NCBI GenBank assembly: GCA_036006525.1
Contig: DASYPP010000062.1
Coordinates: 1 to 64,000 of the forward strand
Direction: 5' to 3'
Length of the DNA stretch: 64,000 nt
DNA from: DASYPP01 sp036006525
GTDB taxonomy: Bacteria > Gemmatimonadota > Gemmatimonadetes > Gemmatimonadales > GWC2-71-9
Of the stretch, positions 50,091-58,400 are shown one piece after another; the stretch's first letter is position 1; each line of letters starts with the position of its first letter. The notes under the pieces are model-generated. The model was not told the DNA's origin. It ran no database searches and was given only the letters and a program-made list of their open reading frames with translations. The translations under genes were made by a program, and so were the position numbers.

Positions 50091-51481
50091 TGTCGTCTGG
50101 AACGCCAGAATAGAAAGACCGGAATCCCCAGCCCGATCAGCGCCGCTCCCTTGAGCGTGTTGGTCGGGTTGCTGCGTACTGAGCTCAACACAACGTATGC
50201 CGCGGCCAGGCAGAAGAGTGCCGGTGTCACCGGGTAGCCCAGGGTGCGGAAGCTGCCCGGCGGAGCAGGATCGATTCCGGCCTGGACATCACGGGCGCGG
50301 AAGACGTAAAGCGTGGCAGCAGTCAGGCCAAAGAATATCCAGTCACCGAAGACGACGTAGTCCACCAGGTCGCCGTACTTGCCGGTCAAGGTGAGCACGA
50401 TGGCCCAGCCGGCCTGGAAGAGAATGGCCGCGGTCGGAGTGCGATAACGCGGGTGAAGCCGGGCCATCCGGGGAAAGAAGAGACCGTCGGCCGCCATGGC
50501 CTGATAGACCCGGGGAGAGACCAGGATCACCAGGTTCAGGAAGCCGAAGGTGGAGATCGCGATGCCGGCGGCGATGATGGTGCCGCCGGTGGGCCCCAGG
50601 GTGCGGGTCATTGCGTCGGCGGCCGGCGCCGTGCTGGCGGCAAGACCGGTAATGCCGAGGGCGCGGATGTAGGCCACGTTGGCCAGCAGGTAGATCGTGA
50701 CCACCGCGAGCACGCCGAGCAGGATGGCCCGGGGCAGGTTCCGGGGGGCATCGATGATCTCCTCTCCAATGAAGTTGGTCTGTTGCCATCCCCCGTACGA
50801 AAAGAGGATCGGCACCAGCGCCCACCCGATCGCCACGACGATTCCAACCGCGCCTGATGGTACGGCGAGCGGCTCGGCGGCTGCGGGAGCCGGTATCGCG
50901 GCATGATGGGAGAGGAAAATCCCGGCGATGATCAGGATGGCGAGGGGAACCAGCTTCAGGACGGTGAAGATGTTCTGGGTGATCGCGCCGGGTTTGACCC
51001 CCAGGTAATTGACGGCGGAGAGAAGGAGAATGGCGCCGATCGCCAGCGGCACGGTGGTACTGGTGCTCAACCCGAACAGGGCGACCGTATAGTTAGCGAA
51101 GGTAACCGCCACGCCGGCAATGGCGCCGGTCGCAATGACCAGTAACAGGGTCCAGGCGTATAGAAAGGCCGGCAACTCGCCGAACGCATCACGCAGGTAT
51201 ACGTAGCCGCCCCCCGCCTGGGGGTTCCGCGCTCCCAGCTCTCCATAGCAGAACGCGCCGATCAACGCGATGACGCCGCCGATGACCCAGGCCAGCAGAG
51301 TGAATTCGGTGGTCACCACCCGGTGGGCGACTTCGGCCGGATTCCGGAAGATGCCGGCGCCGATGATCCCGCCGATGACCATCATGACACCGGAAAAGAG
51401 ACCGATGCGTCGGGCGTAGCTCACGGGTTGGGACAAGGCGGCTCCAGGCGGAGGTCGTGGAGGCAACTGGGGCAGGAACAT
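50081..51481 (-). CDS. APC-superfamily amino-acid permease
   Basis: A 466-aa, 12-helix transporter: SGVMMVIGGIIGAGIFRNPA (helix 1 motif), GAFCYGELGARNPQAGGGYV, VYLRDAFGELPAF and GWQQTNFIGEEIIDAPRNLPR. This is the LAT/CAT-type APC group. Start MFLPQLPPRPPPG at 51481 is preferred; another in-frame ATG at 51532 would leave only 10 bases to the divergent Lrp start codon. It diverges from an Lrp regulator, which may control it. Confidence 0.9.
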   Translation of the reverse strand: MFLPQLPPRPPPGAALSQPVSYARRIGLFSGVMMVIGGIIGAGIFRNPAEVAHRVVTTEFTLLAWVIGGVIALIGAFCYGELGARNPQAGGGYVYLRDAFGELPAFLYAWTLLLVIATGAIAGVAVTFANYTVALFGLSTSTTVPLAIGAILLLSAVNYLGVKPGAITQNIFTVLKLVPLAILIIAGIFLSHHAAIPAPAAAEPLAVPSGAVGIVVAIGWALVPILFSYGGWQQTNFIGEEIIDAPRNLPRAILLGVLAVVTIYLLANVAYIRALGITGLAASTAPAADAMTRTLGPTGGTIIAAGIAISTFGFLNLVILVSPRVYQAMAADGLFFPRMARLHPRYRTPTAAILFQAGWAIVLTLTGKYGDLVDYVVFGDWIFFGLTAATLYVFRARDVQAGIDPAPPGSFRTLGYPVTPALFCLAAAYVVLSSVRSNPTNTLKGAALIGLGIPVFLFWRSRRQTA

Positions 51482-51508
51482 AAGGTTAGCAGGGGGCGCA
51501 AGCACGGG

Positions 51509-51537
51509 TTGCGAGCCAAAAGACACAGTCATATATT
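51509..51537 (+). promoter_or_regulatory. Promoter for leaderless lrp-like mRNA
   Basis: TTGCGA (51509-51514), 17-base spacer, TATATT (51532-51537). The -10 box ends 5 bases before the Lrp ATG at 51543, so transcription would start at or next to the start codon, giving a leaderless message. Confidence 0.55.
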
Positions 51538-51542
51538 CTGGA

Positions 51543-52037
51543 ATGACCGACAACGACCGCCTTATTGACGACATTGATCGTACAATACTGGAAATCATTC
51601 GGAAAAATGCCAGGGTTTCCAACGTTGAGATCGCCCGAAAGGTCGGCATGGCGCCCTCCGCCATCCTGGAGCGGATCCGGAAGTTGGAGAACAAGGGCGT
51701 CATCGAAGGCTATGAGACCCGGCTTTCACCCAAGGCGCTGGGGTTGGGGCTCCTTGCCTTTGTCTTTGTCAAAGCGCAGAACGATCGGGCGGGAGAATCC
51801 AAGACCGCGAACGCGCTGGTGAGCATCCCGGAAGTCCTCGAGGTGCACCATGTGGCCGGGGAGGACTGCTTCCTGGTGAAGGTGCGGACGGCGGACACCG
51901 AATCGCTGGGGCGGTTGCTCCGGGAGAAGTTCGGGAAAATCCCGACCATAACCTCCACCCGCAGCACGATCGTGCTCAACACCATGAAAGAGACGGGCCA
52001 GTTGCCGCTGGCGCCGTCCGGGAACGGCATTCCCTGA
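51543..52037 (+). CDS. Lrp/AsnC-family transcriptional regulator
   Basis: A 164-aa protein: N-terminal winged helix (IDDIDRTILEIIRKNARVSN, VGMAPSAILERIRKLENKGV) and C-terminal RAM domain (EVHHVAGEDCFLVKVRTADT). It probably senses amino acids. It lies between a divergent amino-acid permease and a co-directional EamA exporter (TGATG overlap), a common arrangement for transport control. Confidence 0.93.
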   Translation: MTDNDRLIDDIDRTILEIIRKNARVSNVEIARKVGMAPSAILERIRKLENKGVIEGYETRLSPKALGLGLLAFVFVKAQNDRAGESKTANALVSIPEVLEVHHVAGEDCFLVKVRTADTESLGRLLREKFGKIPTITSTRSTIVLNTMKETGQLPLAPSGNGIP

Positions 52038-53002
52038 TGACCCCGACCGACGCTGCCCCCCGCTGGAAAGTGGTCGCCGCCTTTGCGGCGGTCTATATCA
52101 TCTGGGGTTCGACCTACCTCGCCATCCGGTTCGCGATCGAGACCATGCCGCCGTTCCTCATGGCCGGGGTCCGGTTCGTGATTGCGGGGGCGCTGCTCTA
52201 TTGGTGGGCGCGCTGGAAAGGCGCGCCAAGACCGGAGCGGGCCCACTGGAAGGCGACGACGATCATCGGCGGTCTCCTTCTGCTGGGCGGGAACGGTGGC
52301 GTGGTCTGGGCGGAACAGCGGGTTCCGTCCGGTATCGCCGCCCTGATCGTGGCCATCGTGCCGGTGTGGATCGCCTTGATGGAATGGCGGATGCCTGGCG
52401 GCAGGCGACCCGGGTGGCAGGTGACGGCCGGATTGGCGCTGGGAAGTCTTGGCCTCCTCCTCCTGGCGGCTCCGGGTGCGGCCTCCCTCGGCGCCCGGGT
52501 AGACCTGATAGGCGTGGGGGCCTTGCTGATCGCGACGCTCTGCTGGTCGCTCGGATCCGTCCTGTCCAAGCGTTTCTCGCTCCCGGCCTCGCCTCTGGTG
52601 ACGACCGGCATGGAGATGCTGATGGGTGGCGTCCTGCTCCTGGTGGCCGGTCTGGTCACCGGCGAGCTCCCCAAGGTTCACCTGGCCGAAATATCATTCC
52701 GTTCCGGCATGGCGCTGGTCTACCTGATCACCTTCGGCGCCCTGATCGGATTCACCGCCTATCTCTGGCTGCTCCGGGTAGGTTCACCGACCCGCGCGGC
52801 GACCTACGCGTACGTGAATCCAGTGGTCGCCGTCTTCCTGGGATGGTCGCTGGCCGGAGAGGCGATTTCGGCGCGAACCATCATTGCGATGGCGGTGATC
52901 GTGGGTGCCGTCGTGCTGATCACCAGTTCGAAACCCAGGGTACCCAAGCTCGAACCGGCATCCAAGCAAGCGCCGGAAGGAGCGTTGAGCTCGGAGTACT
53001 AA
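52037..53002 (+). CDS. EamA-family drug/metabolite exporter (YedA-like)
   Basis: A 321-aa, 10-helix transporter with two EamA repeats: AVYIIWGSTYLAIRFAIETM, RVPSGIAALIVAIVPVW and FTAYLWLLRVGSPTRAATYA, then NPVVAVFLGWSLAGEAIS. The family exports amino acids and other metabolites. Its start overlaps the Lrp stop (TGATG), so it is co-translated with the regulator. Element Q follows. Confidence 0.92.
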   Translation: MTPTDAAPRWKVVAAFAAVYIIWGSTYLAIRFAIETMPPFLMAGVRFVIAGALLYWWARWKGAPRPERAHWKATTIIGGLLLLGGNGGVVWAEQRVPSGIAALIVAIVPVWIALMEWRMPGGRRPGWQVTAGLALGSLGLLLLAAPGAASLGARVDLIGVGALLIATLCWSLGSVLSKRFSLPASPLVTTGMEMLMGGVLLLVAGLVTGELPKVHLAEISFRSGMALVYLITFGALIGFTAYLWLLRVGSPTRAATYAYVNPVVAVFLGWSLAGEAISARTIIAMAVIVGAVVLITSSKPRVPKLEPASKQAPEGALSSEY

Positions 53003-53081
53003 GGGATGGGGGAATGTGGGAATAAGGGAATGTGGGAACAGGCGCGGAGTCGTTCCCACATTCACATATTCCCCCATTCCC
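53003..53081. repeat. Fold-back element Q
   Basis: The left arm 53004-53040 (GGGATGGGGGAATGTGGG, AATAAGGGAATGTGGGAAC) pairs with the right arm 53053-53081 (TTCCCACATTCACATATTCC). The loop is 12 bases. It fills the space between the EamA exporter and the DinB gene. Confidence 0.85.
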
Positions 53082-53109
53082 GCATTTTTCACCAGCAGGG
53101 AGCCGATCA

Positions 53110-53604
53110 ATGGGCAAGGAAACGAGCGACCTGCTCGAAATGTTGCGCCAAGCCTGGGGCCCCCGGAGCTGGCACGGGACCGGGCTATCGGGCGCCGTTC
53201 GCGGCATAGCTATAGAAGAGGCGTTGTGGCGGCCGGGAACCGGGCGGCACAACATCTGGGAACTGGTCCTTCACCTGGCGTACTGGAAATACGCCGTGGT
53301 ACGCCGGCTCCAGAGCGGGCCCAAGGGTGGGTTTCCGCGAGATGGCTCCGACTGGATCGAGATCGCTGACCGTACCGAAGCGGCCTGGAAAGCGGATGTC
53401 AGGCTGCTCCAGGCCCAGCACAAGTCACTGGTCGAGACGGTCAGCCGCTTCCCCGCCCGGCGGCTCAACTTGCGGGAGAAGACCCGGTGGACCAACCGGG
53501 AGCAGATCGTGGGGATCGCGTCGCATGATCTGTATCATACCGGCCAGATCCAGCTGCTGAAGAAGCTTCATGCGATGGGAGAGCGGTCACTGGTCTTCGG
53601 CTGA
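53110..53604 (+). CDS. DinB-fold protein (second copy)
   Basis: A 164-aa DinB-superfamily protein. Histidines in TGRHNIWELVLHLAYWKY and IASHDLYHTGQIQLLKKLH place the three metal ligands (LHLA, SHD, YHTGQ). The start codon at 53110 is preferred over 53032, whose extra residues come from element Q. Its sequence differs from the DinB protein at 23708. Function unknown; possibly a thiol transferase. Confidence 0.85.
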   Translation: MGKETSDLLEMLRQAWGPRSWHGTGLSGAVRGIAIEEALWRPGTGRHNIWELVLHLAYWKYAVVRRLQSGPKGGFPRDGSDWIEIADRTEAAWKADVRLLQAQHKSLVETVSRFPARRLNLREKTRWTNREQIVGIASHDLYHTGQIQLLKKLHAMGERSLVFG

Positions 53605-53610
53605 AAACGC

Positions 53611-53720
53611 GTAAGCAGTAAGCGGGACCTGATGGTGGCATCCATTGCGATGACTCGCTCCGGAGTGCCGCGACCAGGTCCCGCTTACTGCTTACAGCTT
53701 ACAGCTTACAGCTTACTGCT
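53611..53720. repeat. Fold-back element R
   Basis: The left arm 53611-53633 (GTAAGCAGTAAGCGGGACCT) pairs with the right arm 53674-53695. The right arm continues as three extra heptamers of AGCTTAC. The loop is about 40 bases. It lies between DinB and OmpA, whose stop is at 53725. The core is nearly the same as in element J. Confidence 0.9.
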
Positions 53721-53724
53721 GTTG

Positions 53725-55191
53725 CTAGTTCCCTCCGTCGGTGCGAACCAGCTCGACTCGACGGTTCTGCTTCCGTCCATCTTCTGTCGCGTTGTCCGCG
53801 ATCGGCATGGTTTCGCCATATCCCTTCGCGGTCATCCGGCTGGCAGCAACCCCCTTGGAAATCAGGTAGGCCCGCACCGACTCGGCGCGGCGCTGCGACA
53901 GGTTCATGTTGTAGGAATCGCTGCCTTCGCTGCTGGCATGCCCCTGGACTTCAAACGTCACTTCGGCGTTGGCATTCAGCGACTGGGCCACGAAATCGAG
54001 AATCTTCTTGGCATCGATCGTGAGCTCCGCCTTGTTGACCACGAAGTTCACGCCCTGCAGCACGACGTTCTTCTTCCCTTCCACGAAGAGAATCAGGCAG
54101 CCGTTGGCACTGACCAGCATACCCTTGGGGGTATCCGGGCAGCGGTCGGCGCTATCCAGCACGCCGTCGCCATCGGTATCGACCGCGGGGCAGCCGTTAC
54201 CGTCCACCTTGGTTCCGCGCGGAGTATTGGGACACCGGTCCGCCGCATCGGTTACGCCGTCACCGTCGGAATCGATCGGGCAACCAGTGGAATCCACCCG
54301 GGTCCCGGCGGCGGTGTTGGGGCAGCGATCGTCCTTATCGACGACGCCATCCTTGTCGGCATCCAGGACCAGCGTGCACCCGGTGCTGTCCACCTGGGTA
54401 CCGGCCGGGGTGTTGGGACACTTGTCCGTGTCGTCCAGCACGCCGTCCTTGTCGCTGTCCTTGATCGGACACCCGGTGCTATCCACCCGGGTTCCGCCCG
54501 GAGTATTGGGACAACGATCCACGTTGTCTCGCACCCCGTCCTTGTCGGTGTCCGGGCAGCCGTTGCTGTCTACCGCTTCGCCCTTGGGCGTATCGGGGCA
54601 GAGATCCGCGGCATCCAGGACGCCGTCTCCGTCCTTGTCCTTGGGTCCGTAGCCGCCGAACAGCAGGCTCAAGCCGGCCCGGGCACCGTAATTGATGTTA
54701 TGACTGACCGTGGGATCCTGGTTCAGCGCATCGAAGAGGTAGTCGAAGGTGCCTTCCACGTGGAGGGAGACGTGCTCTCCCATCCCGATCTTGAATCCAG
54801 CCAGGGCGGTGGCCCCGCTTTCGTTGTTGACGGGGAAGTCGCCGCCTAGCCGGGTCCGGACGTAACCCAATCCCAGCTGGAACCGGGAATAGCCGCCAAT
54901 CGGGACGTGGAAGGTCAGCCGAGCCCGCATCGGCATCACGGAATACTCAGGCTGGACACCCACTTCGCTGTGACCCGAGTACCGGGTGACATCGGCGTCC
55001 AGTGACACGTTGTTGGCGATGTAAAGCCCCAACTGCCCACCGAATCCGAACTTGTTGTTGAACTGGTAGCTCTCATCGAGGTGGGGGTAAGCTCCGTAAC
55101 CCAGGAGCTCGACGCTACCTCCCCGTTGGGCGGCAGCCGGCGTGGCTAGCACGAGTGTGGCAAACGCCGCGACGATTCCAAAATGCTTCAT
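53725..55191 (-). CDS. OmpA-family outer membrane protein with thrombospondin type-3 repeats
   Basis: A 488-aa protein starting at 55191 (MKHFGIVAAFATLVLATPAA, AQR cleavage). An N-terminal beta-barrel (~20-180) is followed by six thrombospondin type-3 repeats (185-~365; DxDxDGV..DxCPxTPxGxxVDxxGC units) that bind calcium. The OmpA C-terminal domain (VVLQGVNFVVNKAELTIDAK, VQGHASSEGSDSYNMNLSQR) anchors it to peptidoglycan. An in-frame start at 55257 would precede the signal peptide. Confidence 0.94.
   Translation of the reverse strand: MKHFGIVAAFATLVLATPAAAQRGGSVELLGYGAYPHLDESYQFNNKFGFGGQLGLYIANNVSLDADVTRYSGHSEVGVQPEYSVMPMRARLTFHVPIGGYSRFQLGLGYVRTRLGGDFPVNNESGATALAGFKIGMGEHVSLHVEGTFDYLFDALNQDPTVSHNINYGARAGLSLLFGGYGPKDKDGDGVLDAADLCPDTPKGEAVDSNGCPDTDKDGVRDNVDRCPNTPGGTRVDSTGCPIKDSDKDGVLDDTDKCPNTPAGTQVDSTGCTLVLDADKDGVVDKDDRCPNTAAGTRVDSTGCPIDSDGDGVTDAADRCPNTPRGTKVDGNGCPAVDTDGDGVLDSADRCPDTPKGMLVSANGCLILFVEGKKNVVLQGVNFVVNKAELTIDAKKILDFVAQSLNANAEVTFEVQGHASSEGSDSYNMNLSQRRAESVRAYLISKGVAASRMTAKGYGETMPIADNATEDGRKQNRRVELVRTDGGN
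54108..54640 (-). repeat. Coding repeat: six thrombospondin type-3 units
   Basis: Six tandem units of about 30 residues with pattern DxDGDGVxDxxDxCPxTPxGxxVDxxGCP. The units differ at codon level, so they are old and maintained by selection rather than a recent DNA tandem expansion. Confidence 0.9.
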
Positions 55192-55362
55192 GATGAGTTT
55201 CCTCGGACTCAGGGATATTGACCTTCTGCCGGCTGGCGTGCCCGGCCCGGGACGCAACCTTCTTTGAGGTCATCTCTGTACCATTTTGAGCGGTTATTGG
55301 CCGTGACGATGGTCACGGGAGGCCACCGGTGTGCGTTGCGTCACCCGCACGGATCAGCCAAA

Positions 55363-55439
55363 GGATTGAGGGGATTGAGGGGATTGAAGGGATTGATGGG
55401 ATTGAGGGGATTGAGGGGATTGAAGGGATTGAAGGGATT
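55363..55439. repeat. Nine-base tandem array S upstream of alpha-2-macroglobulin
   Basis: Eight and a half copies of GGATTGAGG (variants GGATTGAAG and GGATTGATG) end 40 bases before the alpha-2-macroglobulin ATG. There is no clear complementary arm. Copy-number change here could alter promoter spacing or expression. Confidence 0.9.
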
Positions 55440-55479
55440 CGTACATTAGGGCTCCGCCCTCCGACCAAGGCAATTCCCT

Positions 55480-58400
55480 ATGCATCCGGCGCGTTTGCTG
55501 CTGCTGCTCGGCGTCACCGCCTACCTGGCAGACCCCGGCGACCCGCTGCACGTCCTGCGCGCGACTCCGTCCGGAGAAGCCGGTCCCGGCACCGTCATCA
55601 CGGTGTCGTTCGACCGGCCGGTCGCCGGCTCGCTCGACCGTTCGGTGGACCCGGCGACGATCTTCCAGGTCTCACCCCAAGTGGCCGGCCGGCTGGAGTG
55701 GCGCGACCCGATCACCATTCGCTTCACCCCGGCCCGGTTGCTGATACCGGGGACGACCTACACGGTGACCATCCGGCCAGACTTCGAGGCGATGGATGGA
55801 AGCCGGCTTGACCAGCCTTACGGGTTCTCCTTCCGGGTGCGGGGACCGGAGGTGCTCAACAGTTCGATCGTCAGCTCGGGAAACAGCAGCTATCTCAAGC
55901 CGGATGCGAGATTTGCGCTAGTGGCGAGTGCTCCGGTCGATCCGGTGCTGGTGTCCCGGCTGGCCTACCTGGAGTTCGAGGCCGATTGCCCGGTCCGGGT
56001 CGTCCGGCTCAAGGCGACCGGCCAGCGCGGCGTTACCGACCAGGATACCTGGGAATTCCGGGAAGCTGGTGGGTGGGAACGGAACCGGGCGCTGGATTCG
56101 TTGCGTCGGGTCGTGGAGCTGACGCCGGTCGCCCGGCTCCCGCGCGGCTGCTCCGGTTACCTCGTGGTGCCGCCGGTCCTGGACGAGGAGAGCGATACCG
56201 GGAAGCCGCGCCGGTTCGCCCTTGCCACGTACGGCGACTTCCGGCTCAAGCGCACGGCGTGCTCCTATCCCGAGTGCCCGACCGGTCCGATCGACCTGGA
56301 ATTCAGTACCCCGGTAAGCGGTGCCGAGGTGCTGCGCCGGGTTCGGCTGCAACCGGGAGTGGCGTTCACCCTGAGCGACAGTACCGAGGAGCGGGCCAGC
56401 TGGACGCTCGACGCGGAACTCAAGCCCCGAACCGGGTATGCGATCGTGGTGGATCCCGCGATCCGCGATGTCTTCGGCCAGAGCCTCACTGGCAACCCGG
56501 TCGGCACCATGGTCACCACCGGCTATGCCCCGACGGTCGACTACGAGTATGGGCGAATGGTGGTGGAGCGGGTCGGCTTCCGCACTCTTGCAGTGCGGCA
56601 CATCAACGTAGACACCCTGGTGGTGCTGATCGCGCCGGTGCCGGATTCGCTGGAGGCGGAGTTCCTCGCCCGCTCCGAGTGGGGGTGGGACGATCTCTGG
56701 GCCAAGATCGCCCCCGGGGCCAGCACCCGCCGCATCGCGGTCAAGAACGAACAGGATCACGCCCGGATCTACGGCGTTCAGCTCCCGGTCAGCAACGCCG
56801 GCCGTCCCGGCAGCCGGACGCTGCTGGCCGTCCGGATCACCTCGCCCCAGCTGCCGCCGGTACAAAAGGGCGCCGACCGCCCCATGGGTCCCCTGGCCCT
56901 GGTCCAGGTGACCGACCTTGGGGTGCACGCCAAGATCGGAGTCCAGGAAGGAGCGGTCTGGGTGACCGGCCTGAGTGACGGAATGCCGCGGACGGGAGCG
57001 CAGGTAACGCTCCGCGACCTGAAGGGGAGACTACTCGCATCCGGTGCGACCGACAGCACCGGCCTGGTGCGGCTCCGCAACTACCAGGCGGTACCCAACG
57101 GCTACGAGGAAGGCGAAGAAAGCGGGGGAAACCTCGAGGCGTTCATCGCGGTGCGGTACGGCACCGATCGCTCGCTGGTGGGCATCAACCAGTACGATCC
57201 CGATCTCAGTCCGTGGCGGTTCGACGTGGGCGGCGCCTGGGGCGAAGAGCGGCTGCCGGTGGCCGCGGCGGTCTTCACCGAACGCGGCATCTACCGGCCT
57301 GGCGAGCCGGTCTACACCAAGGCCATTATCCGGCGGGGCTCCCTCGGATCGCTGCGCGCACCGGCTCGCACCGACTCAATCAACTGGGTCTTCAGCGACC
57401 GGGAGAACGGAGTCCTCTTCCAGAAGACGGTCGCACCTTCCCGGTTCGGCACTTCGGATCAGACTTTGAGGCTGCCCGCCGATCTCCCGCTCGGCACCTA
57501 CAACGTCACCGTCCAGTACAAGTGGCTCAACAAGTGGCGCGACGTAGCCCAGACATCCTACCGGGTGGCGGAGTACCGGCCTCCCGAATTCCTGGTCAAC
57601 ATCTCGGCCGACTCCGGCACCCGTTATCCGGGCGACAAAATCAGGACGCAACTGGAGGCGCGCTATCTCTTCGGCGCGCCGATGGCCCGGGCCGCGTTGA
57701 CCTGGACCGCGCGGCTCTCGCCGATCACCGGGTGGGAGTTCCAGGTTCCCGGCTCGGAGGGCTATTACACCGGCGAGACCGGGTACTGGTGGGATGACAG
57801 CAACCAGCAGCCCGGCGTGACGATACTCGCCACCGGCACCGACACGCTCGATGCCGCCGGACGCTTCGTGCTGGAAGTTCCCATCACCCAGGTTCCCAAA
57901 GGCCGGGCCGCCCGCGCCACAGTCGAGGCGGTGGTCACCGACGTCAACCGGCAGGCGGTGGGGGCGGCGGCCTCCGTTATCGTGCACCCGGCCGAGTTCT
58001 ATATAGGGGCCAAACCGCTGGGCAAGGACTACTTCTGGGTCGCCGGCAGCAGCCAGGCCATCGCCGTGGTCGCGCTGACGCCGGAAGGACGCCGGGTCAG
58101 CAATGTGAAGGTCCGGGGTTCGGTGATCCGTCGGGAGTGGCACCAGGTGCACCGGGAGCGGGACGGCATGGCGGAGCAGATCGGGGACTGGGTGATGGAC
58201 ACGGTCGCCAGCTGCAATGTGACCACGGCGGACAGTCCGGTCTCCTGCACCTTCACCCCGCCCAGCGGAGGGATTTACATCGTCTCGCTCACGGCCGAGG
58301 ATCGAAAGGGTCGTTCCGTGCTTACCACCTTCGCCCGCTGGGCCTCCGGCACCGACTGGGTCCCGTGGAACGACGAGAACCAGTTCAAGATGGACGTCAT

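Noticed and set aside
54108..54640. Regularly spaced repeats suspected as a CRISPR array or microsatellite.
   Set aside because: They encode thrombospondin type-3 units in frame in an OmpA gene and vary at the codon level.
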